Part shown: positions 6,270 to 6,901 of the stretch, piece by piece
Position numbering within the stretch: position 1 is the first letter of the stretch
Layout: the number at the start of each line of letters is the position of its first letter
From: DATATB01 sp036268995
GTDB lineage: Bacteria > Planctomycetota > Planctomycetia > Pirellulales > PNKZ01
Direction of reading: 5' to 3'
Length of the DNA stretch: 6,901 bases
Assembly: GCA_036268995.1 (NCBI GenBank)
Contig: DATATB010000064.1
Coordinates: forward strand, 1-6,901
Notes under the pieces: model-generated
Database searches by the model: none
The model's input: only the letters and a program-made list of their open reading frames with translations
Told to the model about the DNA's origin: nothing
Made by a program: the position numbers and the translations under genes

Positions 6270-6901
6270 TCAGGGCACGGGGCATGGCTCCGCGTTCCAG
6301 ATGCCGGCAGCGTATTCGGCGATCGTGCGATCGCTGGAGAAGTTTCCTGAGCTGGCCACATTCAAGATCGCCTTGCGCGCCCAAGCATCGGGATCGGCGT
6401 ATAGCTTGCAAAGCCGCTGGTCTGCATCCAGGTAAGATTTCAGATCCGCCAGGTGCATGTAATAGTCCCCGTGCGTGAACAGCATGTCGCGCAAAGGCGC
6501 GAACACGCCGGGCTCCTTGGGGCTGAAATGGCCGGAGAAGATCAAGTCCAGCGCCGCCCGAGTTTCCGGCTCGTGGTCGTAGTGCCAGTGCGGGTTGTAC
6601 CAAGAGCGGCTGCTGGCCACCTGTTCTGCCGTCAGACCGAACAGGAAGAAGTTATCCTCGCCAGCCTGCTCCGCCATTTCGATGGTCGCGCCGTCGCGCG
6701 TTCCAAGCGTCAGGGCTCCGTTCATCATGAACTTCATGTTGCTCGTGCCACTGGCTTCGTAGCCAGCGGTCGAAATCTGATTAGAGACATCAGCGGCAGG
6801 AATCAGCCGCTCTGCCATCGAAACACAGTAGTCAGGCAGGAATAGAACCTTCAGCCGTCCCCGGACGATCGGATCCGCGTCGATAATACTGGCGAGGTTG
6901 T
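6270..6901 (-). CDS. glgP: Glycogen/alpha-glucan phosphorylase, C-terminal part
   Basis: The frame enters from beyond base 6901 and ends at the TGA at 6270-6272, showing the last 209 of roughly 820 residues. The enzyme releases glucose-1-phosphate from alpha-1,4-glucans with pyridoxal phosphate as cofactor. Visible are VLFLPDYCVSMAERLIPAAD and, shortly after, EASGTSNMKFMMNGALT, in which the Lys of NMKF (residue 56 of the visible part) is the cofactor-binding lysine; then LGTRDGATIEM, which belongs to the same active-site region, and the closing FSSDRTIAEYAAGIWN helix. The end looks natural, so this gene does not seem to be damaged by the rearrangement suspected downstream. Its stop lies about 85 bases before the dehydrogenase remnant. 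The N-terminal half and promoter are outside the window. Confidence 0.97.
   Translation of the reverse strand, partial: NLASIIDADPIVRGRLKVLFLPDYCVSMAERLIPAADVSNQISTAGYEASGTSNMKFMMNGALTLGTRDGATIEMAEQAGEDNFFLFGLTAEQVASSRSWYNPHWHYDHEPETRAALDLIFSGHFSPKEPGVFAPLRDMLFTHGDYYMHLADLKSYLDADQRLCKLYADPDAWARKAILNVASSGNFSSDRTIAEYAAGIWNAEPCPVP

Noticed and set aside
6453..6845. 130-codon + strand frame opposite glgP
   Set aside because: It is antisense to an unmistakable glycogen phosphorylase and shows no family motif.

Overview
The window looks like chromosome of a GC-rich, environmental, polysaccharide-degrading bacterium, most likely a planctomycete of the Pirellulales type. This is inference from a sulfatase C-terminus, two small secreted ester hydrolases with classic signal peptides, frequent GTG starts, weak Shine-Dalgarno sites and long gaps. 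No rRNA, tRNA, CRISPR array or recognisable transposase gene is visible.

Layout. 1-261 (+): last 86 codons of a sulfatase. 262-821: a 560-base gap between convergent genes, with two hairpins and a possible frameshifted gene fossil. 822-2096 (-): a 12-helix MFS transporter. 2097-2422: a gap holding a second copy of a short repeat that also lies beyond the 3' end of the transporter gene. 2423-3247 (-) and 3305-4174 (-): a secreted SGNH/GDSL hydrolase and a secreted alpha/beta-hydrolase esterase, 57 bases apart and probably cotranscribed, esterase first. 4335-4559 (-): a truncated DUF417 (RclC/YkgB-like) membrane protein. 4568-5965 (-): an RclA-like flavin disulfide oxidoreductase. 5994-about 6185 (-): the C-terminal remnant of a medium-chain alcohol dehydrogenase. 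6270-6901 (-): the 3' end of glycogen phosphorylase, which continues beyond the window.

Functional reading. The sulfatase, esterase and SGNH hydrolase fit removal of sulfate and acyl esters from complex polysaccharides outside the cytoplasm. The block 4335-6185 resembles a redox-stress cassette (dehydrogenase, RclA-like reductase, DUF417 partner) in one orientation with tight spacing. Only its middle gene is intact: the upstream gene has lost its 5' end and the downstream gene its 3' end. The simplest explanation is that the block is a piece of a longer operon that was transferred or rearranged and landed between glgP and the esterase pair. This truncated-both-ends cassette is the most interesting feature here. 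I found no convincing wholly new system.
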